From: Pegea sp. RAD2-039
Taxonomy: Eukaryota > Chordata > Thaliacea > Salpida > Salpidae
DNA length: 64,000 bases
Direction of reading: 5' to 3'
Assembly (NCBI GenBank): GCA_034620365.1
Contig: JAQGEQ010000071.1
Coordinates: 2,790,001-2,854,000 of the forward strand
The notes below the pieces were generated by a model. The model made no database searches and had not been told where the DNA came from. It was given only the letters and a program-made list of their open reading frames with translations. Below are positions 26,811 through 36,857 of the stretch, piece by piece. Position numbers and translations under genes: made by a program. The first letter of the stretch is position 1. Every line of letters starts with the position of its first letter.

Positions 26811-28941
26811 ATGGATATTGCTGCTAAGTACCTAACAAGTGCAAGAAAAGTAAGTAGAACTTTCAAAAAATTATTTCTATAAATTAAATTATGTAAGAAA
26901 ATTGTTTCAAAGAAAATTGATAAAATAATGTTTTTTTATAGAAACTTGAAAATAGTTATTAATTTATCAAATAATTAAAAAAATTTAAATCTGTTTATAA
27001 AGTCACTTTCATGAAATATACAAATTTTACAATATATATAGACTACTTCTGCCTTTTCAATTTCTTATAGTTAATTTATAAACAATTTTTTATCTAAATT
27101 TTTTAAATTAATACAATTTTTAGAAATCTTGGTATACTTAGTTGATTTAAAAACTGCAGAACAAAGCTTATTTTTAATCACTATACATATAAGAGGATTA
27201 TATATTTTATATATTTAAAGTTTTTTACTTTAAGATAAATAAAACTAGCTTAAAGTATTTTGAAATTAACAACTTTTATATAAAGATAGGATTTAATTGA
27301 ATTCTTTGATATCATTTTATTATACCTGATTTTAAACTTATTAATATAATTGCATCATTTAATGATATCCACAAGCTTTAAACTTCAACTCCTTCTGTTC
27401 ATAAACAACTTTTTTGAATCACCACTGATTTTGTTTCTCAGTATAACAAAAATTTTGTGGATAAGCTTCGAGTCCTTGTTAGAGGTGGAACTGGAGGAGA
27501 AGGGAAAGTTTCTAATGGAGGAGTTGGTGGAAAAGGTGGAGATGTATATTTAGTTGCTTCACAATCTTCCAAGTTTACGTTAGCTGCTTTTAAAAGAAAA
27601 CATGAAAGTCAAAAGTTTGTTGCTGACGCTGGAGGTTTCGGAGGGTTTGTTACAATTAATTTATTTTATTTGAAATTATTCTAAAACATTATTAGACCCT
27701 TGATTTAAATATGCAAATTAGCTAAATTTCTTTTAACAAGAGTTGAAATTCAGAAAGAAGACTTTAACTGGATTAAAAGGAAGAAGTATTTACATTCAAG
27801 TACCTCAAGGAGTAGATATTTTTGATGCTGAAACTAATAAATTAATTGGTTAGCTGAATTTTTGTTATTTTATTATTAAACGATTTAATGATTATAATTT
27901 TCAAGGTTCTATTTCATCAGCTAATGATAAACTGCTGGTAGCTAGGGGTGGTAAGGGTGCTTCTTATATGAATAAATATTTGAGTGAAAAGGGTGAAAGG
28001 AGACTTCTGAATTTTGATTTGAAACTAATTTCTGATGTTGGATTTATTGGGTATGTTTCTTCATAAAAGTGCTTTTTGAAAAAACTTTTTTTATCAGCTT
28101 TCCAAATGCTGGGAAATCTTCTCTGTTGAGATGTTTATCGAAAGCTAAACCAGTTGTTAGTCCTTTTCCTTGTAAGTTTCAACATTTTATCCAAATTTGT
28201 GTCATTCAAAAATTTATTAATTTTAGTTACTACAATAAAACCAGAGATCGGATGGATGGAGTTTGAAGATCACAGAAGAATCAGTTTAGCTGATCTTCCT
28301 GGGATTATTGAAGGAGCTCATCGAAATGAGGTTTGAAATATTTTCTCAATTAATCATCTGACCATCTCTTCCACCAGGGTCGTGGTCACGTGTTTTTGAA
28401 ACATGCAGAGAGAACGAAATGTTTGTTGCTGGTTGCTGATGTTTCTGGTTTTCAACTATCACCATCTCATCGACCATTTGATTGTTTTCACACCATCCAG
28501 ATACTCTTAAAGGTTTCAACCAATCACAAGCTTCCTTTTTATTTACTTTGTAATTAAGGAAGTGGAACTTTTTAATCCAACTATGCTGAAAAAACCTCTA
28601 GTTCTAGCCATCAATAAAATTGATCTTCCAAATTCAACGGAATTAATCGAAGAAACTGTCGAAAAATTACAAAATTATGAAGGTTGTTGTTCGATTAAAA
28701 TTTGTTCTATTTTACAAATCGATCTTTAACAGATCACATCAAAAATCTTCCCACAAAAGACATCCCGGAGAAGATGGCAAATTTTCAACACGTGGTGGCG
28801 GTATCTGCCACTCAAAGATCGGGAGTTGATCACTTAAGATTAGCTATCCGGAACACAATCGATCAAACGAAAAACTGCAGCGTACAGATTGAAAGCGGAC
28901 AACGAAAGATGAAGAGTAACAAGATGTTGAAAGTCGTCTAA
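26811..28941 (+). CDS. GTPBP10: Obg-family GTPase, mitochondrial GTP-binding protein 10
   Basis: Obg-type GTPase that assists maturation of the large mitochondrial ribosomal subunit. Exons 26811-26849, 27442-27644, 27754-27848, 27906-28050, 28098-28171, 28227-28330, 28378-28512, 28559-28682 and 28733-28941 join in frame to 375 aa (human 387). The glycine-rich Obg fold is clear (RGGTGGEGK, GGVGGKGGDVYL, VARGGKGASYMNKYL). G motifs: G1 GFPNAGKSSLL, G2 region PFTTIKPEIG, G3 DLPGIIEGAH, G4 NKIDLPN, G5 SATQRSGVDHL. KFVADAGG and DADIFD-like wording separate it from MTG2/GTPBP5 and favour GTPBP10. The first exon is only 13 codons and is followed by a 592-nt intron; the other introns are about 47-109 nt. 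The stop lies in the 3' flank of the convergent PPIL4 gene. Confidence 0.94.
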
Positions 28942-29054
28942 TGATCCTCATCTTCGTTCGCGGTGATATTTGCGATGTTTTCCGCATCTTACTTCGGTGT
29001 CACGTGACTCTACAACATCCAAGATTTATTTGAGAAGATCATTAGCATGTTGAT

Positions 29055-30789
29055 CTAACCTGATCTGCTTCTTCTTCTTGACTTTTCTTTCCTTCTTCGA
29101 TGATCAGTTGATGAGCAATGATTCAATCTCTCTTCTCTTCGATCTTCGTGACGTCGTCGATGCCTCTGTGTGACGTCAGAGTCGCGTTGATGACGTCGAT
29201 GATCGGAGTGACGTGAGTACTTGCTGTGTTTTCCTCCTCGTATTTCTATAAATAAGAAGATTAGAAGAGACCTTCGAATCAGAAGAGTTTTTTCAACCTG
29301 ATTGATGATCGCTATTTTTGTGTTTTTTCTTCTTAATCGATTCTTCATCTTGATCCTCCTCGTTTTGATCTTTCGGATTTTCATGATCATTGTTAGTTTC
29401 CTGAAAATATGCAAATGTCAGCAGCTGTGTGCCTGCTTCTTTTTCACACCTTCATTCGCTTCCAGAATTGCGGATATTTCACTCTGGAAACTGATTGGCT
29501 GAAGTCGACATGTATCCTCCTATCATCAATCAACACGTTGTCCATTTTATGATAAGCCTTCTCGCACATTTCAGCGTTTTCAAACTCGATGAAAGCGTAC
29601 TGAAGCGAAGCACCAGTTTTATAATCGCAGATGATTTCACAAGAGTTGATAGTCCCAAATCTGAAAGAAGAAAGATCAAAACAAGCGAAACAGACTGGAT
29701 ATTCTCACCTAGAAAAGATGATTTCTAAATCTTCACTAGTAGTGAGTGCATTGAGCTTACAAACGAATAAAACATTATCAGGTGGCTTCACGTCTTTATC
29801 AGGAATATCACCGATTATTTCTAAAACCTAAACATTAAACACTTCGACCAACTCTTCTCATTATCTTTGATGTTCAGTTACTTGAGCATGATGTTTAGCT
29901 TCTTGCTTTTCTTCTTTCTCTTTTATTTCTTCATCATCTAATTTTTCGTCGGGATTAATTTCTTCATCAGCTCCTATTCTTAAAGCTACAACTTCTTCTT
30001 TTGATGGTCTATCCGGAGATTTATCCGGTATTTGAAGATCTATCAATAGAAAGAGATCAAAGAAAGATTTTTAACTTTAAAACGGATCAACAAACATTCC
30101 GGATCATCTAAAGGATCATCTATGATGATTGTATGAGAAATCCGGATGTCTTGATAAGGACGATAGTCTCGATCACAATGTTGATCATTTATCTTCATCA
30201 ATATATCCAATCCTAATAATTGATGCGATTTAGAAGATGAGATAAAGATCCATGTCTTACCTTCAGTCACTTCACCAAACACTGTATGAATTCCATCTAA
30301 AGAATCAAGATTTTCTCTTAAAGTGAATAAAAACTGGGAACCATGAAGATCATTTCCATCATTCACCATAGAAAGTGTCCCTTGAAAGTAACTGAGTTGT
30401 GATTCACTGCTTCAAAAAAATCAAATTCAATTTACCAAGTTTGACGTGTTTCAGTTTCGGTAATTTTTCTGCTTCAAAATAACGAGCTTGATCTCCATAA
30501 AGACATTTGAAAACTGATTCACCTCCTTTACCAGTACCTTTAAAAGCGAAAGATTTCAGAAGATTATTACTAAACTTATTGAAATCATATGAGCTGATAA
30601 ATTAAATGATGAATTACCAGTTGGATCTCCAGTTTGAATGACAAAATTTCGTTGAACAGAATGAAAAAGACAAAAATTGAAATATTTAGTTTTACACAGT
30701 TTTAAAAAGTTTAAACAACATCTGGGTCGTTCTTTGATGTAGAGATCAACGACAATATCTCCCATAGTAGTTTCTATTAGCACAGACAT
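29055..30789 (-). CDS. PPIL4: Peptidyl-prolyl cis-trans isomerase-like 4 (cyclophilin + RRM)
   Basis: Nuclear cyclophilin found with spliceosomes. Exons 30618-30789, 30436-30537, 30261-30380, 30084-30212, 29882-30039, 29709-29827, 29450-29660, 29298-29400 and 29055-29245 join in frame to 434 aa (human 492). The cyclophilin domain (about residues 1-160) starts [17 protein letters not shown] and includes [14 protein letters not shown] and [18 protein letters not shown] linker ([11 protein letters not shown]) leads to an RRM with [19 protein letters not shown] and [20 protein letters not shown], followed by the PPIL4 hallmark [17 protein letters not shown]. The tail is rich in Arg/His/Ser. The stop at 29055 follows CAG|GTTAG, which could also be a donor: splicing to an acceptor near 28978 would give a different C-terminus ending at 28948, 7 nt from the GTPBP10 stop. 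The gene lies 250 nt behind RBM42 on the same strand. Confidence 0.95.
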
Positions 30790-31039
30790 AATTACTTATT
30801 CTTAACTCTGTAGAAAGATTCAAATAATAGTTTACAACCTGGTGAATAGTAATTAACGGCGAGAATTACGACGTACAATAGTAGAGTAGAAGTAAATACA
30901 AAACAATTATCATTAAAATGTCTCTCTACTCTGTAAACCAAATGTCTCTTATCAGAAAATATCTCAAAAATTTTGTTGCTAAATCTTGAGGACTTCTAGA
31001 ACTTTAGAAATTCTTCTACTGATGCTTTGAAGCTTCATC

Positions 31040-32640
31040 TTAAACTTTATATCCTAGCTTTTTTCGTTCCTTAGTCTTCTTTCTCACATTTTCAATGTTT
31101 CTTTCTTTCCAGTTACTTTTTCGCAGTTTAATAGGACGATTGCCAACGTATTTCCCGTTCATTTCTCGGATGGCACGAATAAAATCACTGGGATCTTTCA
31201 TACTTACAAAACCATAACTACAAAATAAAACAATTATCATCAATTATATCAGACGAACTGAAAACTAATTTTCAATGTTTTTAAAAATCATATTTTAAAT
31301 GAAAAATAATTTGAAAGTAGAAATGATCCGTTGCAACTAACCCTCTACTTTTGTTTGTATTTTTATCACGAACAACTCTTGCTTTTTGAAAAGATGAGTA
31401 TTTGGTGAAAACTCGAGCCAAAGTATCATCAGTTACTTCATTTCCAAGATCGCCACAAAATATTCTGAAATTTACAACAAGATTTTGTTTAATTGAAAAA
31501 TTGTAGAGGTAGAAATACCTGTAATCATTAGGGTCCCACTCATCTAAGGAAGGATCTTCCCATTTTTGACCGGCAGCAGTTCTGATCATCTTCTTCTTCT
31601 TACCTAGTTCGTAAATAGAAAATATGTTTCATGGCAATCAATTGTAATTATTAGTTAGAAACAAGTTAAGTTATATTGAAGTTTGCTGAAATAATCTCTG
31701 ATATCTTCTGATTTATTTCATATCAAGATGATGAAAATTAGATATTAAAAAATGCTTGACTATTACAGTTGGAAAATAAACAATTACCTGATTTGCCAGA
31801 TTTACGTTGACTTGGAGAAGGATATTGATAATTATTTGCATAGCTACCAGATTTCGATTGAGAAATATAATTTGCTTTTTGTAGCAATATATCCTTATCA
31901 GCTTGAGTCTGTAACTAATTAAAAGAAAGATCTATTTATTTAAAATATCAAAATTTAATAAAACAATCATAATAATCCTAGAATATTATAATAATAAAAG
32001 TTAACCAGGTTAAGTAAAAAAATATAACTAAAAAGCTTTGTTAAATTAACCAATAAAATTTCTACTATTATAGCTTTAAAATAAACTCATCTTATAAATA
32101 AAGCAAATTAAAATCACTTAATAATAAACAACAAAATCTTATATACAAAAAATAAATCTTTAATGATGTTGATACACAAAGTTGAAAACTTACTTGAGGA
32201 ATTTTAGGAATCATACTTGCTGCTTTTAGAATAGAAAGATCAGTAATCTTACTAGAAGTTGCAGCAGCTTCTTCAGCCTTTCGTTTCTTTAAAACTGGGC
32301 CACTTGAATAAACTGATTGACTTTCTAAGAAGTTGAAATCAGAAAACATTGGAGCCGGAAATGGAGGGAAGGGCATACAAGGCATGGGCGGCATCATTGG
32401 AGGCGGCATTGTATTCATATTTAACATTTGATGTGAGCTGGGGAAAAAATCAGTTTTTACCACTTCAGTGGTTGATCCAGAAGCTTTAGTGCTTGAAGAA
32501 CCACTAGAAGCTTCTTTAGTTCTGTTAGTAGATTTAGATTCAGCAGAACTAAGCATTGGAGGTGGATGAAGCATAGGAGGATCAGATTTAGAGATTTCAT
32601 CTTCAAATCTTTTCATTTCTTCTTCGATATTTGCTTCCAT
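31040..32640 (-). CDS. RBM42: RNA-binding protein 42
   Basis: RRM protein linked to hnRNP K, stress granules and 5' splice-site choice. Exons 32194-32640, 31788-31914, 31519-31603, 31342-31464 and 31040-31217 join in frame to 319 aa, shorter than human (480) because the proline/alanine-rich N-terminal part is reduced. The start MEANIEEEMKRFEDEI matches the family. A Pro/Met-rich low-complexity segment follows (residues about 80-110). The C-terminal block is highly conserved: RTAAGQKWEDPSLDEWDP, then the RRM with RIFCGDLGNEVTDDTLARVF and GYGFVSMKDPSDFIRAIREM, ending PIKLRKSNWKERNIE and a Lys/Arg tail. The gene lies upstream of PPIL4 on the same strand. Confidence 0.95.
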
Positions 32641-33601
32641 TGTAGTTTTTATAGCTTCAAAAAGATTGCAGAAACAGTTTTTAACTAAAAAGCTTTAAAA
32701 TAACAAAATCTTTTTAACTATAGAGTAATTATAAAGAAAAAAAATTTAAGATAAAGTATTGCTAAAATTAAATAAAGAAAATAGAGGCATTAATCAATTT
32801 CATGCCTAATAAATATAATTATTTTTTAAATAATACATAAAATAGATATTCAGTTTTTAGACTAAATTATTATTTATGTATATTTATTATTATGTAAATA
32901 TATCCAAAGTTGATGACTAATTAGAAAAATAAAAATTCATTTACATAAAAGAAAAATTACTAAATGAAACTAACTAAAAATAAGAAATAGTAATAACTTA
33001 AAAAAAACATTTTTTTTATTAACAATAAAGTAATAAACTTAAAATATAAAAAACACAAATTTTTAACAAGTTAAAATTACAAAAAAAAATAATATACAAA
33101 AATTATAAATCAAAGTTTATCAAAATGAAAGAAATATAAACCAAAACTAAATAAAATATTAGTCTAAAAACTATCTTAGAATAGGCTTGATGATATTTAT
33201 TATAAATTATAATTTTTATCATTATTCTAGAACAATAATAAATACTTAAGAAATTAAATAAGAGAAAATAATAAAATTAATAATAATACCAGCAGAAAAT
33301 TAAATCCATAACTGAATCTTTTAAAAATCTATATATTTATTAATCTCGGTTACTAATCAACTAAATGTTTAATAATAATAATTTGTAATTTAATCTACTA
33401 AAGAGACAGAAATAAGCGGTGAATATTTTAAACTTTTCAATAAGATTTAGTCATAAATATCAAAATTTGTCTTGAAAACTATTTTGTCGTTTGTAAAATA
33501 TGCTTTTTAAAGTAAATTTACTACTAATAAGTTTTTTAAAACAGCAGCTTATTTGAATAATTTTGCATTAGAATATAAAATTATCAGAAATCTTACATTA
33601 C
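32641..33601. other. Promoter-side spacer of RBM42
   Basis: About 960 nt of extremely AT-rich DNA upstream of the RBM42 start, with no open frame of note. It ends where the LINE fragment begins. Confidence 0.5.
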
Positions 33602-34340
33602 ATTTATTTATTTATTTATTACAATAAATGCGAAGGAGGGTGACAAAAGAGAGCACTTTTCGCTAATACACATTCTCACAAATAACATCTATTAAGTTAG
33701 ATATATAGAAAGAAAAAGATGTAACACATGGCACTTCGGCAGTCCTAAAAACATATAACAGTGAACAATTACATAGAATGTTAATAATATTTAAAAAAAG
33801 TGGAAAAATTCACAATTTAGAAATAGCAGTGTTAGCAATATTATAACGATTCAACTTCTGCTTAAACAATGCGAGTGATTCTGACATACCGCTCTCTGAT
33901 GGCAGCTGGTTCCAATTACTAATTGTGCAATGTGATAAAAAATCGCTCTGATTAATGTACCTGGTGATACGGGCTTATTAAAGTGTATTGTGTGTCGTCT
34001 GAGTTGATATAACTTGAGGGAATGATTTTAAATGATATGTTCTTCAGTTCTGCAGATAACTGAAGTCAACGAAACTGGTCTGTAGTTAAGTGCAGTGTTT
34101 CTGGGACCCTTTTTATGAATTGGAGTATTAATAGCTTTCTTCCAAATTTGTGGAACTCTTCACTGCCTCAGAATGACATTAAAGAATAATGATAAAAGTA
34201 GTGATAAAGAGGAAGTAGTTTTTCCTAAAAACAAAGCAGGGATCTAATCCGGGGTATTGGAAACTGATGATTTTAAAGAAGAAATATCCTTATTTACTAT
34301 ATTAATTGTTATGTCCAGATCTATCATTTCAGAGACATTT
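33602..34340 (-). mobile_element. CR1-like LINE fragment (3' UTR plus part of reverse transcriptase), decayed
   Basis: Minus orientation. The low-coordinate end is the (TTTA)n run shared with 16371, i.e. the 3' tail. At about 34040-34118 the minus strand translates to NTALNYRPVSLTSVICRTEE, a hallmark of the fingers region of non-LTR reverse transcriptases (RPVSLTS). The stretch at about 33830-34025 is similar to 55020-55215 in the other large copy. Stops and frame breaks are frequent and most of the RT core is missing, so the copy cannot be active. The upper boundary is approximate. Confidence 0.78.
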
Positions 34341-35320
34341 GTAAGAATGTTGGAATAGGAAGGATATTAGATCAATTAAACAAATTGGTAGAAATATTAT
34401 CGACTATTTTCTCAAAATAAGCAAAACAAGAAACAAAATATAAAAATAAACGTGAAATCCATTTGATAACTGCTGATTTTGGAATTTTATTGAAATCGTT
34501 TTTCCTTTTATATAAAATAACGGTTAAAATCCTTTTTAATTTTATTTTCGATGTAATTTCTTTAGTTGTGTAACCTGGGAAATAATTTAGAAAAGAAAGC
34601 TTGCTCAGTTCTGTTTCTAGTTTAATTTAAAGGGTAAATTGTGGCTATGCTCTGCCACCATTTTCGCGTTAACGATGAAGATGAATCATACCCTAAATCG
34701 CCGATAAGCAAAATCGTCACTGTGGATTTCAGATGACGTCTTTTTATGCTCAAAAATATCACTACAGGATTATTTTAGGTGTATGTTTGCCTACATACCT
34801 CTTTCATACATGCATATTGGCTTCAATTATAGGTTTAGGAAGTTTTAGAAATTATGGGTTGTGAATAATAAATAAAACGAAAGATTTTAATTGTAGCAGT
34901 TGTCGATCGCTATTTCAAATTCGTAAACTTCTATAATAGAAAACATAATAAGTTTTACGATTCTTAAAATAATTTTTTTACTATTTTCAGAGTTAAAATA
35001 AAGCTTTGCAGAAAACTCAACAATAGTTTATGGAATTAATTAAAAATTATAAAACTGATGACATCTTAATCTTTAAATCAAAATTTCATCCGACAATTAC
35101 TTCAGATGCTTGAATTTCAGGATGCTTGAATTTCAGGTGCTTTGCACAAGAGCATATAATTAAATAAAAAGTAATTCAAACTTTAGAAAGTTTAGGAAGC
35201 ACGACTCAAGTTTTAACTGAAGATTTCACAGAAATGAAACTCAAAAAATTCAGCAGCAATATTTGAATCTTATATTTTATAAAATTTGTAAGATGTCAAA
35301 AATAATCAAGAAAAGAAGAA
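34341..35320. other. Spacer downstream of TFB1M
   Basis: No gene seen. A less AT-rich patch at about 34630-34820 has no recognisable coding potential. Confidence 0.4.
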
Positions 35321-36821
35321 TCATAGAGTTTGATCTGCTTCTATAGGATCACCATTGTTGTCAAAGAACTTCAACCAAGACTTTTTATCAAAAGCATCAA
35401 CTTTACGAATCAGAGGAATCCTTTTCGCGATTGATTCATAAGCGTAACATAAATCTCGAAAATGTAAATTATCGAGTTGAAATCCACAAATTTTGCCGTC
35501 AATTCCAGACAACTTGAGTACTTCCGCCTTTAAATCATCTCTAGAAGGCGGGAAAAGTGTTCTAAAGATAAAAGAGATGAAGATTTATAAAGTAGAAGAG
35601 TGATATTCAGACCCGATGCCAAGATGAGATGGTTTCGAACGATTATGCATCGCGTGTTTCACGACCAAGTCGACGGTTTTGAAAGGCAAATCGATTTCAA
35701 AATTTTTTTTTGGTGTCATTTTCACTACTGCTACATCAACCTGTCGAAAATTCACGTGATCAAATTTAATCACTTCTTCCCAGACTCACTTTGGGAGCAG
35801 GAACAAAAGATCCTCCAAAAATCTGGAATACGTACTGCGTATCGCAGAGATACTGTGACGTCACAGATATTCGACATCTTTGAGGGTCTCCGGGTTGAGC
35901 AATCAATCTCTGAAAGATAATCAAATGATGATGACGTCATTTATGCAAGTGGACAGTCACCTGACCAACTTCATGCTGAAAAGTAAAAACCATTGGAATG
36001 CGACCGAGCTGGAAGACTCCTTGTTTAAGAGAGATGTCAGAAAGGAGCTTGAAGATAAGAGGAAGAGATATGTTGAAAGGGAGATTCCCACAAATGTGTA
36101 AAGGAGGAGACTCTGCTGACCAATCAGTGATATTTTGCCGGTCATGTGATTGTAACTCACCTGCATGCCAATCTCGACTTTGATTGGCTGGAAAGGCTTG
36201 AGTGAGATCAAATCTTAGGATGTCGCCGTGAATGATTTGTAATTTGTTGTTACAGACATCAGCGATGTACTGAAATTGAAGTCGTCAAGAAAATGTCTTT
36301 GAAAACATGTTTTGCCACCGACCTGAAGCATTGGTATAAACCTGTGGTCCTTTTCAATAATAATTAAACTTTCTGGTTCTCTACTCAATATCTCTCTGGT
36401 CAGAGAGCCTGGTCCTGGTCCAATCTCACAGACATAATGTCCACATAGATTTTGGTTACCCAACAAATTGATAAATTTTTCTACAAAAAGGTGACGAGTT
36501 AGAAATCTTGGAGTTAATTGGAAGACTTTGATGACATCTTACTCAATATTCGTGGTTCATACAAGAAGTTTTGTGACAAGTGTTTGGTTGCTTTTATTTG
36601 GTATAGTTTGAGTAATTGTGAAACTGGTGGAAGGGGAGGCAGCTTTGTTCTAAGGAAATTTTCTTGTTCAGTTTTAGGAAACTGTAACAGAAAGTTTGAT
36701 GATTGGGATTAAAAATCGATATCCGAATCAGTTTTGAAACTATTTTTATTTCTTTTAAGATCAAAATTAAAACAGAAGAAACTCAGATCACCTTAAGATA
36801 GCGAAGTGGTGAGAACCGCAT
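35321..36821 (-). CDS. TFB1M: Mitochondrial dimethyladenosine transferase 1 (12S rRNA m6,2A methylase)
   Basis: Dimethylates two adenines near the 3' end of mitochondrial small-subunit rRNA. Exons 36792-36821, 36543-36642, 36323-36480, 36161-36269, 35961-36115, 35790-35909, 35613-35740 and 35321-35561 join in frame to 346 aa, the same as human. The KsgA/Dim1 order is visible: [16 protein letters not shown], motif [17 protein letters not shown], the [13 protein letters not shown] acid loop, [13 protein letters not shown], motif [12 protein letters not shown] (N-L-P-[FY]), [15 protein letters not shown], then [16 protein letters not shown] and the C-terminal helical lobe. Human-type FRRK before the last lobe reads HNRSKPSH here. 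The first exon is ten codons. The ATG lies 36 nt after the SMPD4 stop on the same strand. Its exons and introns are less AT-rich than the surroundings and hold two TGACGTCA palindromes. Confidence 0.95.
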
Positions 36822-36857
36822 GGTAAGAAAGTTTCTAATTTGTTACAACCACTGATT

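Noticed and set aside
29302-29502. Plus-strand frame opposite PPIL4
   Set aside because: Antisense of the basic/acidic PPIL4 tail exons and an intron; no homology.
33602-33625. (TTTA)n run considered as a simple microsatellite
   Set aside because: It is joined to unique sequence shared with 16371, so it is better read as the LINE 3' tail.
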